From NCBI GenBank assembly GCA_022448245.1, contig JAKVCO010000001.1, positions 62,001 through 126,000 on the forward strand: 64,000 nt of DNA, read 5' to 3'. This stretch comes from Paracoccaceae bacterium. GTDB taxonomy: Bacteria; Pseudomonadota; Alphaproteobacteria; Rhodobacterales; Rhodobacteraceae. Both the position numbers and the translations under genes were made by a program. The notes beneath the pieces are model-generated. The model did no database searches and was not told where the DNA came from. It was given only the letters and a program-made list of their open reading frames with translations. This document shows, piece by piece, positions 54,823 to 62,168 of the stretch (positions are counted from its first letter, which is position 1; every line of letters starts with the position of its first letter).

Positions 54823-55524
54823 ATGAACAACGATACCGGTGGCATGAACTGCACGTTCAGCTCCTTTACTATGGCTGCAATCATCGGCGCTTTGGGCGTG
54901 GTGATCATGCGCTTCTTTGCCGGCCTTTCCTGGGAAGGCGCAATTTTCGTCGGCATTCTGTTGGCCGTCGTGCTCGGTTTCGTCTTCAACTACATCTTCT
55001 GTCGCGAGCTTCCGTCGCTTGACGAGGTCAAGGCACCCGGAGCTGACAAGGAAAGCGCGCCTGCGCCTGCGCCGGCGGCAAAAGCAGCCGCACCAGCAGC
55101 AGCCGCACCAGCAGCAGCAGCAGCCGCACCAGCAGCAGCTGCGGCCCCAGCAGCAGCACCCGCCCCAGCGCCTGCTGCTAAGGCAGAGCCTGCACCCAAA
55201 CCTGCACCAGCGCCCGCAGCCCCGGCATCTGCCGAAGGTGCACGCCCCGAGGCCCTGACAGGCCCCCGCGATGGCAAGGCCGATAACCTCAAAGAGATTA
55301 AAGGCGTGGGCCCCAAGCTTGAAAAGCTGTGCAACACCATGGGTTTCTACCACTTCGACCAGATCGCTGCTTGGAGGGCGGACGAGGTCGCATGGGTCGA
55401 CCAGAACCTTGAGGGCTTCAAAGGCCGCGTCACGCGCGACGAATGGGTCGCACAGGCTAAGATCCTGGCCGAAGGCGGCGAGACCGAGTTCTCGAAGAAA
55501 GTGGACGAAGGCAAGGTCTACTAA
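54823..55524 (+). CDS. Membrane-anchored Ala/Pro-linker protein with C-terminal HhH domain (NuoE-tail-like)
   Basis: A 233-residue protein. Residues 12-62 form two membrane segments. Residues 73-142 are an extremely Ala/Pro-rich linker. The C-terminal about 75 residues contain a helix-hairpin-helix-like module: DNLKEIKGVGPKLEKLCNTM, FYHFDQIAAWRADEVAWVDQ and FKGRVTRDEWVAQAKILAEG. In Rhodobacteraceae a near-identical module is known as a C-terminal extension of complex I subunit NuoE. Here no NuoE core (thioredoxin-like 2Fe-2S domain) is present. It is followed by an intrinsic terminator and then by small genes normally found within nuo operons. Confidence 0.8.
   Translation: MNNDTGGMNCTFSSFTMAAIIGALGVVIMRFFAGLSWEGAIFVGILLAVVLGFVFNYIFCRELPSLDEVKAPGADKESAPAPAPAAKAAAPAAAAPAAAAAAPAAAAAPAAAPAPAPAAKAEPAPKPAPAPAAPASAEGARPEALTGPRDGKADNLKEIKGVGPKLEKLCNTMGFYHFDQIAAWRADEVAWVDQNLEGFKGRVTRDEWVAQAKILAEGGETEFSKKVDEGKVY
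55084..55162 (+). repeat. GCA/CCA-rich imperfect repeats encoding the Ala/Pro linker
   Basis: Imperfect copies of a GCAGCCGCACCAGCA-type unit encode runs of Ala and Ala-Pro. The pattern is prone to slippage, so linker length probably varies between strains. Confidence 0.7.
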
Positions 55525-55544
55525 GACCACGCTTTCACGAGACA

Positions 55545-55570
55545 GGGCGCGCTGATCAGCGCGCCCTTTT
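55545..55570 (+). terminator. Intrinsic terminator after the HhH protein gene
   Basis: An 11+11 perfect palindrome (GGGCGCGCTGA and its complement) spans 55545-55566 and is followed by TTTT, 21 bases after the stop codon. It separates the HhH gene transcriptionally from the DUF5337-like gene. Confidence 0.82.
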
Positions 55571-55591
55571 CATTGGTGGGGGAAGAGACCA

Positions 55592-55825
55592 ATGGCGCGC
55601 AAACCGCAAAAGGTTGAATACAGCGAACGCGATCTGGCGCGTGCGCGCACAGGGCGGATGCTGGCGCTGGTCATCGCAGGGGTAACCCTGGTGTGGCTGC
55701 TGGCGCAGGCCATTGGGCCTCGGATCGGGATTGCGGGCGAATACGCCTTCTTCTTCGATCTCGCGGCCATGGCGGGCTACCTTTGGGCCTTCATCATTGC
55801 GGTGCGGTTGTGGCGCGCGCGGTAG
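55592..55825 (+). CDS. DUF5337-like two-helix membrane protein (nuo-operon accessory type)
   Basis: A 77-residue protein. After a basic N-terminus (RKPQKVEYSERDLARART) come two hydrophobic segments (LALVIAGVTLVWLLAQAIG and FDLAAMAGYLWAFIIAV) ending in a basic RLWRAR. This matches the small DUF5337 proteins that in Rhodobacteraceae are usually encoded between nuoE and nuoF. GGGGGAAGAG precedes the ATG. No nuoF follows here. Function is unknown. Confidence 0.76.
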   Translation: MARKPQKVEYSERDLARARTGRMLALVIAGVTLVWLLAQAIGPRIGIAGEYAFFFDLAAMAGYLWAFIIAVRLWRAR

Positions 55826-55938
55826 AGCGGATTGCTGCCGCTAAAGCCTGCAACACGCAGCGTCATCGAACGCTGCTATTGCATAACAACGCGCGAAACG
55901 CCCATTCAGCAGCAACTTCATTGAAAGGCTTCCGCACA

Positions 55939-56316
55939 TTGCGACCGGCACTTCTTGTTCTTGCTCTTGGTACGTCCGCTGCGGCTGAAACCGCGGCGCC
56001 TGATTACTATTCCGAAGCGCTCTTTGCGGTCTCGACCGCTGAGACGCTCGTGAATTTTTGCCCGGGGATCGGCCTCGATACCGCTGCTTTGAACGCGGCG
56101 GCTGAGGCGGTGCTCAACCGGCTCGCAGAAGACGGGATCGCGGGTGATGCCATCGTCAGCCTCAGCGGTGTTCAGCCTGCGGTGGCCGTGCTCCAAGCCG
56201 CGTTCACCGAGCGCCATGGTCTTGCTGAGCCGAGCGAAGCCGCAATCTGTGCTGCGGCGCGCGCCGAGATGGCTGACGGCAGCGCCATCGGACAGATCCT
56301 GACGGAGGCTGAATGA
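55939..56316 (+). CDS. DUF5333-like exported protein, copy 1
   Basis: About 125 residues from TTG 55939 (AAAGG ten bases before); TTG 55921 is an alternative. It has a signal peptide (RPALLVLALGTSAAAETA). The mature part has two Cys (LVNFCPGIG and AAICAAARAEM) and ends ADGSAIGQIL. That ending matches the second copy downstream (ADGSAVGRLL) and the DUF5333 proteins that lie beside nuoF/nuoG in related genomes. Its stop overlaps the next start by four bases. Confidence 0.68.
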   Translation: MRPALLVLALGTSAAAETAAPDYYSEALFAVSTAETLVNFCPGIGLDTAALNAAAEAVLNRLAEDGIAGDAIVSLSGVQPAVAVLQAAFTERHGLAEPSEAAICAAARAEMADGSAIGQILTEAE

Positions 56317-56717
56317 TGCTGCGGGTTTTGCTGACAATTGGACTTCTCGTCTCCCCGATGGGTGCCCCCCTTGCGGCGCGCAGCCCCGGCGATGTGGCCG
56401 AGGTTCGCAACGGTCTGCTGGCCGTGGCGGTAGGTAATCTCATTCAAGAAAACTGTGACGCGATCACGCCGCGGCTGATCCGTGTCTTCAGCCTGCGGAA
56501 CGCACTTCTCGCAGCGGCGCGGTCAGCCGGATTCTCCGAGGCTGAGATTGATGCCTATGTGGACGACGATGTTGCCAAAGCAGCGCTCGAGGCCGAAGCC
56601 GCTCTTTATCTTGCGCAGAACGGCGCGACGCCGGATGATGCGGCAGCCTACTGCACCGCCGGCCTGCGTGAGATCGCCGACGGCAGCGCCGTTGGGCGCC
56701 TGTTGAGGGAACGGTGA
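56313..56717 (+). CDS. DUF5333-like exported protein, copy 2
   Basis: A 134-residue exported protein with signal MMLRVLLTIGLLVSPMGAPL. The mature sequence has NLIQENCDAITPRLIRVFSL, GFSEAEIDAYVDDD, DAAAYCTAGLREIADGSAVG and two Cys, the canonical DUF5333 layout. In related genomes the single homologue sits between nuoF and nuoG. Here it follows a diverged paralogue and precedes the nuo-type lipoprotein, with four-base overlaps on both sides. Confidence 0.76.
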   Translation: MMLRVLLTIGLLVSPMGAPLAARSPGDVAEVRNGLLAVAVGNLIQENCDAITPRLIRVFSLRNALLAAARSAGFSEAEIDAYVDDDVAKAALEAEAALYLAQNGATPDDAAAYCTAGLREIADGSAVGRLLRER

Positions 56718-57115
56718 GGGCCTTGGGGCGCGCCGCGCTCATTCCTTTGCTGATGGCCTGTGCGGGCTGCACGATGCCGCCCACGTCGACTAATCTCGCC
56801 ACGTTTGATCCGATCTACGAGGGCGTTGAAACGCGTCTTCTGGATGCGGATCTGGTGAACTTCACGCTCTCTATGCGCCAGGCGCGGTCCCCCGCAGATC
56901 TGCGGTCCTACGGCGATTGCGTGGCGGCCCAATACGCTTTGATCCGCGGCTACCGCTTTGCGCGCCATGTGCGCACGAATGTCGGGCAGCAGGGCGATCG
57001 CTGGACCAGCGATGCCGTCTACACAATCTCCGCTTATCTACCGCGCGGCACCCATACGCTCGACGCAGGGCTCACCGTCTCGATCTGCCAGCGCGAAGGC
57101 ATCCCCACGATCTAA
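56714..57115 (+). CDS. Small lipoprotein (nuo-operon accessory type)
   Basis: A 133-residue lipoprotein starting at GTG 56714. The signal ALGRAALIPLLMACAGC ends in a lipobox Cys. The mature part has FDPIYEGVETRLLDADLVNF, DCVAAQYALIRGYRFARHVR and DAVYTISAYLPRGTHTLDAG. Close relatives are found between nuoG and nuoH in Rhodobacteraceae. Here neither gene is present; the next gene is a NuoL-like protein 276 bases on. Function is unknown. Confidence 0.78.
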   Translation: MRALGRAALIPLLMACAGCTMPPTSTNLATFDPIYEGVETRLLDADLVNFTLSMRQARSPADLRSYGDCVAAQYALIRGYRFARHVRTNVGQQGDRWTSDAVYTISAYLPRGTHTLDAGLTVSICQREGIPTI

Positions 57116-57391
57116 CGTGCATCCTTGCGTGTCTGCGCAAGGCGCCTCTCGACGCAAAGTGGTGTGCGGCCTAGGTTCTTCGTGACGGCAGCACGGGGCA
57201 TCCCATGACAACGATCAACTGGCCTACGACGGCGCAAAACGCGCTCGCTGGCATGCGTGTTTTGCAAGCGGCGCTCGCTTTCACATCGCGCAGGCGTCAG
57301 ATTCAGGGCCTTGCAAGTCGCTTTGAAAGAGGGCACCCAAACGGTCTGACGTGGCACGCCTCGGCGGCCTTTTGAGCGGAGACTACGCCCC
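57116..57391. other. 276-base gap at the expected nuoH-nuoK position, with a small hairpin
   Basis: A perfect seven-base stem (57123-57129 with 57136-57142, six-base loop) lies just after the lipoprotein stop and has no T-run. A 56-codon open frame (57205-57375) begins MTTINWPTTAQNAL. It has poor translation signals and no recognised similarity, and may be spurious. No remnant of nuoH, nuoI, nuoJ or nuoK was recognised. Confidence 0.5.
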
Positions 57392-59158
57392 TTGGAGCTG
57401 ACACTTCTCCTCGCCCCGCTTGTGGCGGCGCTCATCGCCAGCCCACTTGGCGCAGCGCTTGGCGAACGCGGCGCTTCGGTTTCCGCGCTTCTGCTAGGTC
57501 TTTTTGCTGCCTTTCTAGGGTGGGTTTTCGCGCTCTCTGACGGCTCGGCAGTGCCGGTCTATCTGGCACCTTGGGTGGAGAGTGGGACGCTCTCCGCCGA
57601 GATTTCACTGACATTTGGGGGCTCTGCGCCCATATTGGTCGTGCTCATGCTGACGAGCGTGGCGCTTGCGCAGATATTTGGCATCACGCTGTCCACGCCG
57701 AAGCGGCTCATGAAGGTGGGCGACAGCCAGGCCATGCGCCTGCAATCGACTCTGAGTTCTCTGTCGTTCTCGATGCTTCTGGTGCTTTTGGCATCGGGCA
57801 CTGTCCTTCTCGTGGCAGGCATATTGCTCTTTGCCGTGGCCGCCTATCTCGCGCTGGATTTCAATTTACGCAGCGTAGGCGCAGGTCGCGCGGCGGGGCG
57901 GGCTTTGCTCGTCGTCACGTTTAGCGGCGTGCTGGCGCTCGTGGCCGGCGCGGCGCTTTTCCAAGCAGCTGACGCCGATGCCTTCGATATTCTGTCAAAT
58001 GTGCCGGATACTGAGGCCCTGCGTGCACCGCTTACGTTGGCCTTTGGGCTCGGAGCTTTGGCGCTCATGGGCGCCTTGCCGTTCCTGCTGTGGTCGGTGG
58101 CCGCAAAAGAGGTGCCCGCACCGTTGGGGGCCGTGATTTGCCTTCTGGGCCCGATTGCTGCTGTGAGCCTTGCAGGCCGTGCCTTGCCGTTTCTTGAGAC
58201 AGCACCGGTCATCCTCTTTTGGCTTCTTCTGGCGACGGCGCTGCTTGCCCCGCTTATGTCACTTGCCAAACCCGACTCGAACGGTGCTTTGGCTGCCGCC
58301 GCGATCACGCCGGGCGTCTTGGCCCTTCAAGTCGCGTTCATGGGGTCGATGGCGGCTGCATTCCTCGTCCTTGCGGGGCAGGCGGTGGCGCTCCTCTTGC
58401 TCTTTGGCAGCTACATGCGTGCCGAGCGAGCGGGCATCGCGCGGATCGCAGCCCTTGTGGGGACGCTGTCTTCTACCGGCATTGGCCTGCCGCTGGCGCT
58501 GGGGCCCGTTCAGTTTTCGCTGGCAGGGTTTAGCGGGCAAGGTGCCTCACTGAGCCTCTTGGCCGCCACGGATTGGCTTTATTGGGGCTATGTCGCAGCC
58601 CTCGTGCTCCACGCACTCGCGCTCTGGAAGCTCTACTTCACGCGCTTCCACGCGAAGCAAAAGAAACCGATGAACGAAGCCGAGCCCGCCTCAGCACCGG
58701 AAGGCGAGATGCTGATCGCCCGGATATCGCTGGGCCTCTTGATGGCTGCGGCGCTGATCGGCGGCGCCGTCGCTGGCCAAAGCACCGAGATCATGCCGCT
58801 GATCGCGGGACTGATCGGCGCGGTCTTGGCGGCGATCCATGTCTTTGTCGCAGCGGTCGGTGATGCAGCGCGGCGGGCATCTTCCCCGCTGCAAGGCGCG
58901 CTCACCGGCCCGCTCTTTTTGCCAGACGCCGCACGCCTGCTACTCGATGCTCCAGCACGAGCGATCGGAGGCTTTGTTGCGGAAAGACTGGATAAGTCCC
59001 TTCTGGAAGTGGTGTTCGAGCCGCTTACGGCACGGCTGTTCCCGGCATTGTCGCGCCAGGCGGCGCAGGCACAGCGCAGCCGGTTCTTTCCGCTTGTTCT
59101 TGGCGCCGTTGTTGCTGCCGCTCTTGTCGTGACGATCGTCACCATGGCGGGGAGCTAA
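57392..59158 (+). CDS. Degenerate NuoL-like (antiporter-like) membrane protein
   Basis: A 588-residue polytopic membrane protein with about 14 hydrophobic segments, in the position of nuoL before a NuoM-like gene and birA. The N-terminus (LLLAPLVAALI), the segment RLQSTLSSLSFSMLLVLL and the C-terminal helix region align by eye with complex I NuoL. The functional charges are gone. The TM5 Glu of GWEG is Leu145, the TM7 Lys of MGKSAQ is Leu225, the GPTPVSALIHAATM block reads VPAPLGAVICLLGP with His replaced by Cys250, and the later GKD is GQG. The start is TTG 57392 with GGAG 10 bases before. It is unlikely to pump protons as NuoL does. Confidence 0.7.
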   Translation: MELTLLLAPLVAALIASPLGAALGERGASVSALLLGLFAAFLGWVFALSDGSAVPVYLAPWVESGTLSAEISLTFGGSAPILVVLMLTSVALAQIFGITLSTPKRLMKVGDSQAMRLQSTLSSLSFSMLLVLLASGTVLLVAGILLFAVAAYLALDFNLRSVGAGRAAGRALLVVTFSGVLALVAGAALFQAADADAFDILSNVPDTEALRAPLTLAFGLGALALMGALPFLLWSVAAKEVPAPLGAVICLLGPIAAVSLAGRALPFLETAPVILFWLLLATALLAPLMSLAKPDSNGALAAAAITPGVLALQVAFMGSMAAAFLVLAGQAVALLLLFGSYMRAERAGIARIAALVGTLSSTGIGLPLALGPVQFSLAGFSGQGASLSLLAATDWLYWGYVAALVLHALALWKLYFTRFHAKQKKPMNEAEPASAPEGEMLIARISLGLLMAAALIGGAVAGQSTEIMPLIAGLIGAVLAAIHVFVAAVGDAARRASSPLQGALTGPLFLPDAARLLLDAPARAIGGFVAERLDKSLLEVVFEPLTARLFPALSRQAAQAQRSRFFPLVLGAVVAAALVVTIVTMAGS

Positions 59159-59164
59159 GCGACC

Positions 59165-60691
59165 ATGGATAACCTTCTCTCGATCCTGACCTTCATTCCG
59201 CTTCTTGCGGCGCTCATCCTTGCGGTGTTCCTGCGCGGGGATGACGAGGCCGCGCAACGCAATGCCAAGTGGTTGGCCGTGACCGCCACGGGCGCCACTT
59301 TACTTGTGGCGCTCATCCTGTGGTCGGCTTTCGATGCCTCGATGGACGGCTTTCAGTATGTTGAGGAACGGAGCTGGCCCCTCGGTCTGAAATACCGGAT
59401 GGGCGTTGATGGTATCTCGCTCGGCTTCATCGTCACGGTGACGGCCTTGGCGCCATTGGCCGTGGCGGCAAGCTGGCGGGTTGCAGACCGTGTCCGCGAC
59501 TACGTCATCGCCTTGCTGACGGCCGAAACCTTCCTTCTGGGTGCGTTTTTGTCGCTCGACCTGGCGTTCTTTGTCGTCTTCTTCGAGGGCGCCTCGATCC
59601 CGGTTCTGCTTTTGGCGGGCTTTTGGGGATCGAAGGGGGCAGGGCACGCGGCTTTCAAAGCTTTCCTTTATGCGCTGCCGGGCATGGTGCTTTTGGTGGT
59701 GGCGTTGGCGGCCTTGGCCCGCAACGCGGTGACCACTGATATCTCTGCGCTCCTGCGCCACAACTTCCCGGATGAAAGCCAGACGCTGATCTTGCTTGGC
59801 CTCGCATGGGCCATCGCCGTGAAGTTGCCGCTCTGGCCGCTTCATGCGTGGCTTCCGCCTCTGGTCGCGCGGGCGCCTGCAGCGGTTACTCTGGTGCTGA
59901 CCGGGATGAGCGCGACGCTGGGACTTTACCTCCTGATGCGGTTTGCGCTGCTGATGTTGCCGCTCGGCGTGATTGAGCTTTGGCCCTATGCGATAGCCCT
60001 CGTTCTGATCACTTTCGTGCTCGCCGCACTGGCCGCCTATGTGCAGGAGCGTGTGACACAAGCGATCGGTTATCTCGCTATCGCGACGATGATGCTGCCG
60101 GTTCTTGCTGCGCTTAGCCTGACGGCCATGGGCCTTGATGCGGCAATCCTTGGGGTTGTGGCGCGAGGGCTGACACTCGCCGGGCTCTTGCTGGCGCTCA
60201 CGGTGGTCGAGGTGCGACTGCGCTCGGACGCTTTCGAATATATGGGCGGCATCAGGCTGCGCCTGCCGGGATTTGGCATCTTGCTCATGCTGTTTTGTCT
60301 GGCCAGCTTCGGCCTGCCGGGTACGCCGATGTTTCCCGCGCTTGCTCTGGGTGCCTTTGGCAGCTTTGCAACCGCGCCGTGGCTGACGCTTACCCTTGGG
60401 GCGGGCGCACTGGGCTTGGCGGCGATCGGGGCGGGGCTTTACCGCCAGATCGCCCTCGGTGACCTACTGCGCGAGGACGTGCGTACCATGCCTGCCATGG
60501 ATGGCCGTGAGAGGCTCGCGCTCTTGCTGGCAGCGGGGGCTCTCCTTGTGATGGGGCTCGCACCAAGTCTCATTCTGGAGCCCGTCGGCGCCTCAACAGC
60601 GGCCCTTGCTGAGATCATTGGCGCTGAGATCGCGGAGGCCTCTTCCGTCGAGGTTGACGCGTCTCAAATCGACGTTGTTCCCACCGAATGA
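59165..60691 (+). CDS. Diverged NuoM-like (antiporter-like) membrane protein
   Basis: A 508-residue polytopic protein recognisably NuoM at its N-terminus (LLSILTFIPLLAALILAVFL, then LRGDDEAAQRNAKW, YRMGVDGISLGF). Of four charged residues that are key in E. coli NuoM, two remain: Glu141 in VVFFEGASIP and Lys220 in AVKLPLWPLHAWLP. Two are lost: the TM8 Lys position is Thr251, and the TM12 Glu position is Leu393 in GLPGTPMFPAL. The D-A-H after WLP is also lost. The ATG has GGGGAG upstream, seven bases after the NuoL-like stop, and its stop overlaps birA. It occupies the place of nuoM/nuoN. Confidence 0.75.
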   Translation: MDNLLSILTFIPLLAALILAVFLRGDDEAAQRNAKWLAVTATGATLLVALILWSAFDASMDGFQYVEERSWPLGLKYRMGVDGISLGFIVTVTALAPLAVAASWRVADRVRDYVIALLTAETFLLGAFLSLDLAFFVVFFEGASIPVLLLAGFWGSKGAGHAAFKAFLYALPGMVLLVVALAALARNAVTTDISALLRHNFPDESQTLILLGLAWAIAVKLPLWPLHAWLPPLVARAPAAVTLVLTGMSATLGLYLLMRFALLMLPLGVIELWPYAIALVLITFVLAALAAYVQERVTQAIGYLAIATMMLPVLAALSLTAMGLDAAILGVVARGLTLAGLLLALTVVEVRLRSDAFEYMGGIRLRLPGFGILLMLFCLASFGLPGTPMFPALALGAFGSFATAPWLTLTLGAGALGLAAIGAGLYRQIALGDLLREDVRTMPAMDGRERLALLLAAGALLVMGLAPSLILEPVGASTAALAEIIGAEIAEASSVEVDASQIDVVPTE

Positions 60692-61380
60692 CAGACCGGA
60701 TCGTCTTAGACGAGGTCGATAGCACCATGGCTGAAGCGGCCCGCCGTGCGGCAGACCTCGCAGGCCCGACGTGGATTCTTGCGCGGCGCCAAACCGCCAG
60801 CAAAGGAAGGCGCGGTCGTCCGTGGTCTATGGGCGAAGGGAATTTTGCGGCCACCCTCGTGATGCCTGCAGAACCGCGCGACTCGGCGCTTCGGTCCTTC
60901 ACTGCGTCGCTGGCGCTCTATGAAGCGTTTGAAGCGCTCGGCGTCCGGGGGCTCAGCCTGAAATGGCCCAATGACGTGCTGCTAAAAGGCGGCAAAGTCG
61001 CGGGTATCCTGTTGGAGATGCACGCCCACCGTCTCGCCATCGGGATCGGAATCAACTTGCGTCACGCGCCTGATCCCGCCGATGTGGAACCCGATGCGGT
61101 CACACCAGTGACGCTTGGCGTGGAGACGGACCCGGAAGAGGTTCTCGACCTCCTCGTAGCCCAGTTCGACGCATGGGAGGCTCAGTACCAGGCGCAGGGG
61201 TTTGCACCTTTGCGCACCGCCTGGCTCGCCCGTGCCGCCCGTCTGGGAGAGGTAATTCGTGCCAGAACCGTCACCGAAGAGCATCACGGCACCTTCGAGA
61301 GCATCGACAGCGAAGGTCGCCTCGTTCTATCCACCGCGCGAGGCCCCGTGACGATCGCGGCGGCAGATGTATTTTTCTGA
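60688..61380 (+). CDS. birA: Biotin-[acetyl-CoA-carboxylase] ligase
   Basis: A 230-residue monofunctional BirA lacking the N-terminal HTH repressor domain. DEVDSTMAEAARR, ASKGRRGRPWSMGEGNF (the biotinyl-AMP loop GRRGRxW) and SLKWPNDVLLKGGKVAGILL are diagnostic. It biotinylates acceptor proteins such as the MccA subunit at 48691. It overlaps the NuoM-like stop by four bases. The nuo-birA-coaX-rnj order is usual in Rhodobacteraceae. Confidence 0.92.
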   Translation: MTDRIVLDEVDSTMAEAARRAADLAGPTWILARRQTASKGRRGRPWSMGEGNFAATLVMPAEPRDSALRSFTASLALYEAFEALGVRGLSLKWPNDVLLKGGKVAGILLEMHAHRLAIGIGINLRHAPDPADVEPDAVTPVTLGVETDPEEVLDLLVAQFDAWEAQYQAQGFAPLRTAWLARAARLGEVIRARTVTEEHHGTFESIDSEGRLVLSTARGPVTIAAADVFF

Positions 61381-61394
61381 GAAGGGGGCGGCCC

Positions 61395-62168
61395 ATGCTG
61401 CTCTGCATCGACTGCGGCAATACCAACACCGTTTTCTCCCTGTGGGACGGTGAGAGCTTTCTGGCGACGTGGAGAACCTCCACCGAGCACCAGCGCACGG
61501 CTGACCAGTATTATGTATGGCTCAAGACGCTGATGAACCTGCACGGGATCGACCCGGATATCGATCAGGTGATCGTCTCTTCCACGGTGCCGCGCGTTGT
61601 CTTCAATCTGCGCGTCTTCGCGGATCGCTACTACAACACGCGCCCTCTTGTGGTGGGCAAGCCTGATTGCCTCTTGCCCGCGGACCCGCGCGTGGATGAA
61701 GGCACCATCGTTGGCCCCGACCGTCTGGTGAACACGGCAGGGGCCTATGATCTCCATGGCGGCGATCTCATCGTGGTAGATTTCGGCACGGCGACGACCT
61801 TCGACGTCGTGGCTGCCGACGGCGCTTATGTGGGTGGCGTCATCTCTCCCGGCGTGAACCTGAGCCTTGAGGCGCTGCATATGGCCGCCGCCGCGCTGCC
61901 TCACGTCGACATTACGAAACCGCAGAAGGTCATTGGCACCAATACCGTGGCCTGCATGCAATCTGGCGTCTTCTGGGGGTACGTGGGCCTCATTAAAGAG
62001 ATCACGCAGCGCATCCGTGCTGAGCGTGACCGGCCGATGAAAGTCATCGCCACCGGCGGGCTTGCCCCGTTGTTTGATCAGGCCGAAGACCTATTTGACG
62101 CTTTTGAGGACGATCTCACGATGCACGGGCTGACCGTCATCCACCGCTATAACAAGGATAACATGTGA
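61395..62168 (+). CDS. coaX: Type III pantothenate kinase
   Basis: A 257-residue ASKHA-fold kinase, the first step of coenzyme A synthesis. CIDCGNTNTVFSLWDG (phosphate loop), DEGTIVGPDRLVNTAGAYDL and VDFGTATTFDVV with the catalytic Asp, GGVISPGVNLSLEAL and VIATGGLAPLF are all typical. ATG 61395 follows a GAAGGGGG stretch, 14 bases after birA. Its stop overlaps the GTG of rnj (GTGA). Confidence 0.95.
   Translation: MLLCIDCGNTNTVFSLWDGESFLATWRTSTEHQRTADQYYVWLKTLMNLHGIDPDIDQVIVSSTVPRVVFNLRVFADRYYNTRPLVVGKPDCLLPADPRVDEGTIVGPDRLVNTAGAYDLHGGDLIVVDFGTATTFDVVAADGAYVGGVISPGVNLSLEALHMAAAALPHVDITKPQKVIGTNTVACMQSGVFWGYVGLIKEITQRIRAERDRPMKVIATGGLAPLFDQAEDLFDAFEDDLTMHGLTVIHRYNKDNM

Noticed and set aside
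54990-55340. Ala/Gly-rich minus-strand frame across the Ala/Pro linker region
   Set aside because: Low-complexity shadow of the plus-strand linker, with no start signal or domain.
57205-57375. 56-codon frame in the gap before the NuoL-like gene, considered as a nuoK/nuoH remnant
   Set aside because: The peptide has no membrane-helix pattern or similarity to NuoH-K, and translation signals are weak. Recorded only as part of the gap.
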